Origin: Treponema sp.
GTDB lineage: Bacteria; Spirochaetota; Spirochaetia; Treponematales; Breznakiellaceae
DNA length: 14,736 nt
Assembly (NCBI GenBank): GCA_031290325.1
Contig: JAITNU010000125.1
Coordinates: 1-14,736, forward strand
Direction of reading: 5' to 3'
Shown here: piece by piece, positions 13,085 to 14,736 of the stretch
How the letters are laid out: the number at the start of each line of letters is the position of its first letter
Position numbering within the stretch: the first letter of the stretch is position 1
Program-made: the position numbers and the translations under genes
Notes under the pieces: model-generated
What the model saw: only the letters and a program-made list of their open reading frames with translations
The model's database searches: none
Told to the model about the DNA's origin: nothing

Positions 13085-13855
13085 TTAATCGAGGGCTCCG
13101 ATTTTTTCCATAGCCAAAAGTGCCGCCACCATACAGGCAGTCTCGGTCCGCAAGGCCCTGGTCCCCAGGGACAGTCTGAGAAAGCCCGCCCCTTCCAGCA
13201 TATCCCGTTCCCGATCAGACCAGCCCCGTTCACTGCCCACGGCAATAACCGCGGACCTCATGGGGGTATCGAGGCGGGCCAGGGACCCGGTGGGGCGTAC
13301 ATTATCCGCCGCAATGAGGAGGGACGGTAGCCTGAAATCCGCGTCTCCATGATCCAGAGAGCTCCCGTACCCCTCCCAGGGGCATTTTTCTAGCCACCTT
13401 TCAAGGCTATGGTAAACCTCAAGGCTGGGGAGCATAGTATCCCGTGCCTGAACCGCCCCTTCGATAAAAGCCCGTCTGGCCCCACCATTGGTAAGCAGGG
13501 TAGTATTCCGGTAACCCTTATCCCCCAGCTCCGTTCCCACGAGATCAACCCCTGCCACTCCCAGGTTTGCCAGGTCCCGCAGCAGCCGCCTGAGCTGTAT
13601 AGGCCGGGGGAAGCCCACAGCCAGCCGCAGGGGAACCCGTGGTGGAGGGCTTTCACCCAGGTCCAGGGAAAAGACCAGAGAACCGCCTGCTTCGACCGCT
13701 TCAATGCGGCCGGTTCCCCGGCTGCCGCCCACCATGCCCGCCTCAAAGGTATCTCCCGCTTTCTTGCGCAGCACCTTGAGGAGGTGGCTTGTCCGTTCAT
13801 CCCCCTTGGGAAGGGGCTTTCCGGTTTCATTCGCTTCAAAAAGGATGATATTCAC
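13085..13855 (-). CDS. rsmE: 16S rRNA (uracil-N3)-methyltransferase RsmE
   Basis: RsmE methylates N3 of U1498 in 16S rRNA using S-adenosylmethionine and belongs to the SPOUT superfamily with a trefoil knot. With a GTG start at 13855 the product is 256 residues, normal for the family. The N-terminal PUA-like part has H24-L-L-K-V-L-R30; the knot shows VGSERGWSD (206-214) and LGTRALRTETA (230-240), the diagnostic SAM-binding motifs. The reading frame is open much further upstream (to 14104) but that extension runs through the inverted repeat and has no family similarity, so it is rejected. GTG at 13855 gives the expected NIILFE beginning, but its Shine-Dalgarno is weak. The metallopeptidase gene follows 9 bases downstream. 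Confidence 0.93.
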   Translation of the reverse strand: MNIILFEANETGKPLPKGDERTSHLLKVLRKKAGDTFEAGMVGGSRGTGRIEAVEAGGSLVFSLDLGESPPPRVPLRLAVGFPRPIQLRRLLRDLANLGVAGVDLVGTELGDKGYRNTTLLTNGGARRAFIEGAVQARDTMLPSLEVYHSLERWLEKCPWEGYGSSLDHGDADFRLPSLLIAADNVRPTGSLARLDTPMRSAVIAVGSERGWSDRERDMLEGAGFLRLSLGTRALRTETACMVAALLAMEKIGALD

Positions 13856-13865
13856 TTGATTTTCT

Positions 13866-13916
13866 ACTATACTGCTTTCGTATTGAAAATAACACCGCGA
13901 AACGCTGATTGTAGCA
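13866..13916 (-). promoter_or_regulatory. Two candidate -10 elements for rsmE
   Basis: An extended -10, TGCTACAAT, lies at 13908-13916 and would give a leader of about 46 bases. A second, TATAGT at 13866-13871 with a poor -35 (TGTTAT), would give a nearly leaderless mRNA beginning a few bases before the GTG. The first is slightly better supported because of its TG extension. Neither is strong. Confidence 0.35.
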
Positions 13917-13944
13917 TATACCAACTTTTGTATGGAAGCAATTT

Positions 13945-14015
13945 GAACCACTGATGGACACTGATGGACACGGATATTTTCTTTATCCGTGTTAATCGGT
14001 GTGTATCCGTGGTTC
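13945..14015. repeat. 71-base imperfect inverted repeat, dispersed-repeat type
   Basis: Two 32-base arms (13945-13976 and 13984-14015) pair at 26 of 32 positions around a 7-base loop. The left arm itself contains a tandem 10-base unit CACTGATGGA (13949-13958 and 13959-13968) followed by a related CACGGATA; the right arm carries similar GTGTTAATCG and GTGTATCCGT units. Such ACTGATGGACAC-type palindromes resemble intergenic dispersed repeats known from several bacterial groups, but I cannot count copies here. The right end supplies the TGA stop (14014-14016) of the neighbouring gene, which suggests insertion at or growth over that gene's 3' end. Confidence 0.8.
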
Positions 14016-14736
14016 ATTCTATAGATTTCTTGTCCATAATTGCGTTCCGGTATTTCAGAAAGTCCTGGATACCAGTAGCATCGCAGCCCGAACAGGGCGC
14101 CCATTCAAAGGACTTGAACTTCCACCCTCCCTCCTCTGAATGGGGCAGAATCCGTACCGACGGCGGGACTATGGCGCACACCCCGTCGTACAGTTCCTGT
14201 TGTTTGGTGATTAAAAGCCCCCGGAGCCGGGGGTTGGCCTTAATAATGGCTACAAACGTGTTAGGCACATAGACGGTATTTGCAGGGCTGGTAAACAGGC
14301 CATAAATGGCCTTTCCCCGGAGGTATTGGTTGATGTCAAGTTCCGCCCGGACCTGGTTGTTGATTTCTACATGGCCCAGGAGGTGCATGAGGGTATAGCC
14401 CCGTGGGACGTCCCCCTGGACATAGTCCCAGATTTTTTTTGGGTACTCGTTGAAATCCAGTTCCAGGGCATCCTGAAAGAGCACCCCTGGTAGTGGTTCC
14501 TTGCCGCAAAAGGCTTTTTCCTCAGCCCCGAAGTAGCGTCTGATTCCGGGGAAGCAGCAGGAGGAGCCTTCCCAGAGGTAGAGCCGGGGATCAATGCCGC
14601 GTTCCATAAGGCGGGTGCTCCACTGCGCTGCCCGGAGGCGGTTATCCTTTGCCACAGCATTGATGACCGTGAGATCGAGGAAGCGCACGTACTTGGTGAT
14701 GATCCGCGCCATTCTGAGCATATCAACATTGGAAAA
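14014..14736 (-). CDS. Unrecognised protein, C-terminal part (runs off right edge)
   Basis: The frame is open to the window end, so the start may lie outside; a Met at 14721 is possible but has no ribosome site and the codons before it also read as sensible protein. About 240 residues are visible. It is rich in Arg, Leu and aromatic residues with no signal peptide or clear membrane helix. The C-terminal part has a Cys pair, CSGC (in EWAPCSGCDATG), followed by a helix, and earlier a CC pair (GSSCCFPG); these could bind metal or form a disulfide but no full motif is present. I do not recognise the family. The stop codon falls in the inverted repeat, so the last residues (DKKSIE) may be recent. 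It may be transcribed towards rsmE, 158 bases away. Confidence 0.7.
   Translation of the reverse strand, partial: FSNVDMLRMARIITKYVRFLDLTVINAVAKDNRLRAAQWSTRLMERGIDPRLYLWEGSSCCFPGIRRYFGAEEKAFCGKEPLPGVLFQDALELDFNEYPKKIWDYVQGDVPRGYTLMHLLGHVEINNQVRAELDINQYLRGKAIYGLFTSPANTVYVPNTFVAIIKANPRLRGLLITKQQELYDGVCAIVPPSVRILPHSEEGGWKFKSFEWAPCSGCDATGIQDFLKYRNAIMDKKSIE

Noticed and set aside
13856..14104. N-terminal extension of RsmE by 83 residues
   Set aside because: It translates through the inverted repeat and overlaps the neighbouring gene's end; family similarity begins only at the GTG at 13855.

Overview
The window most likely comes from a spirochaete of the Treponema group. This is an inference: moderately high G+C, a Treponema-like LigA N-terminus followed upstream by trmB, a lipoprotein with a loose spirochaete-style lipobox, and otherwise chromosomal housekeeping genes. 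I see no rRNA, tRNA, CRISPR array, insertion sequence or prophage. The region is mostly ordinary chromosome with some less-studied membrane and signalling genes.

Layout. (1) Positions 2223 to 1, minus strand: a tight four-gene operon with gaps of 17, 3 and 2 bases, encoding a helical cytoplasmic protein of unknown function, a small lipoprotein, TrmB (tRNA m7G46 methyltransferase) and the first 88 residues of NAD-dependent DNA ligase. (2) A divergent intergenic region of 126 bases. (3) Positions 2350-5512, plus strand: a duplicated DUF1538 membrane protein whose stop lies next to the start of a protein made of apparently three PII-like modules, so probably a transporter or channel with its own PII-type regulator. 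(4) Positions 5553-6536: a D-2-hydroxyacid dehydrogenase ending in an intrinsic terminator that overlaps its stop codon. (5) Positions 6576-7298: an EcsC-like protein, convergent with (6) tex at 9726-7321, a complete Tex/YhgF RNA-binding protein. (7) Positions 9976-11085: an AI-2E family exporter, convergent with (8) a small XRE/Cro-CI repressor at 11444-11088, preceded by palindromes that look like its operators. (9) A 265-base gap with an orphan perfect hairpin. (10) Positions 12228-11710: a DinB-fold protein with a near-consensus promoter lying partly in the gene upstream. (11) Positions 13855-12272: rsmE and an unusual HExxH metallopeptidase with a coiled-coil tail, 9 bases apart. (12) Positions 13945-14015: a large imperfect inverted repeat that supplies the stop codon of (13) an unrecognised minus-strand gene running off the right edge.

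The points that best deserve follow-up are the DUF1538/multi-PII pair, the three genes (tex, AI-2E exporter, XRE regulator) whose best promoters sit so close to the start codon that their mRNAs would be leaderless, the 71-base inverted repeat at 13945-14015, and the HExxH/coiled-coil protein coupled to rsmE. No radically new system is evident.
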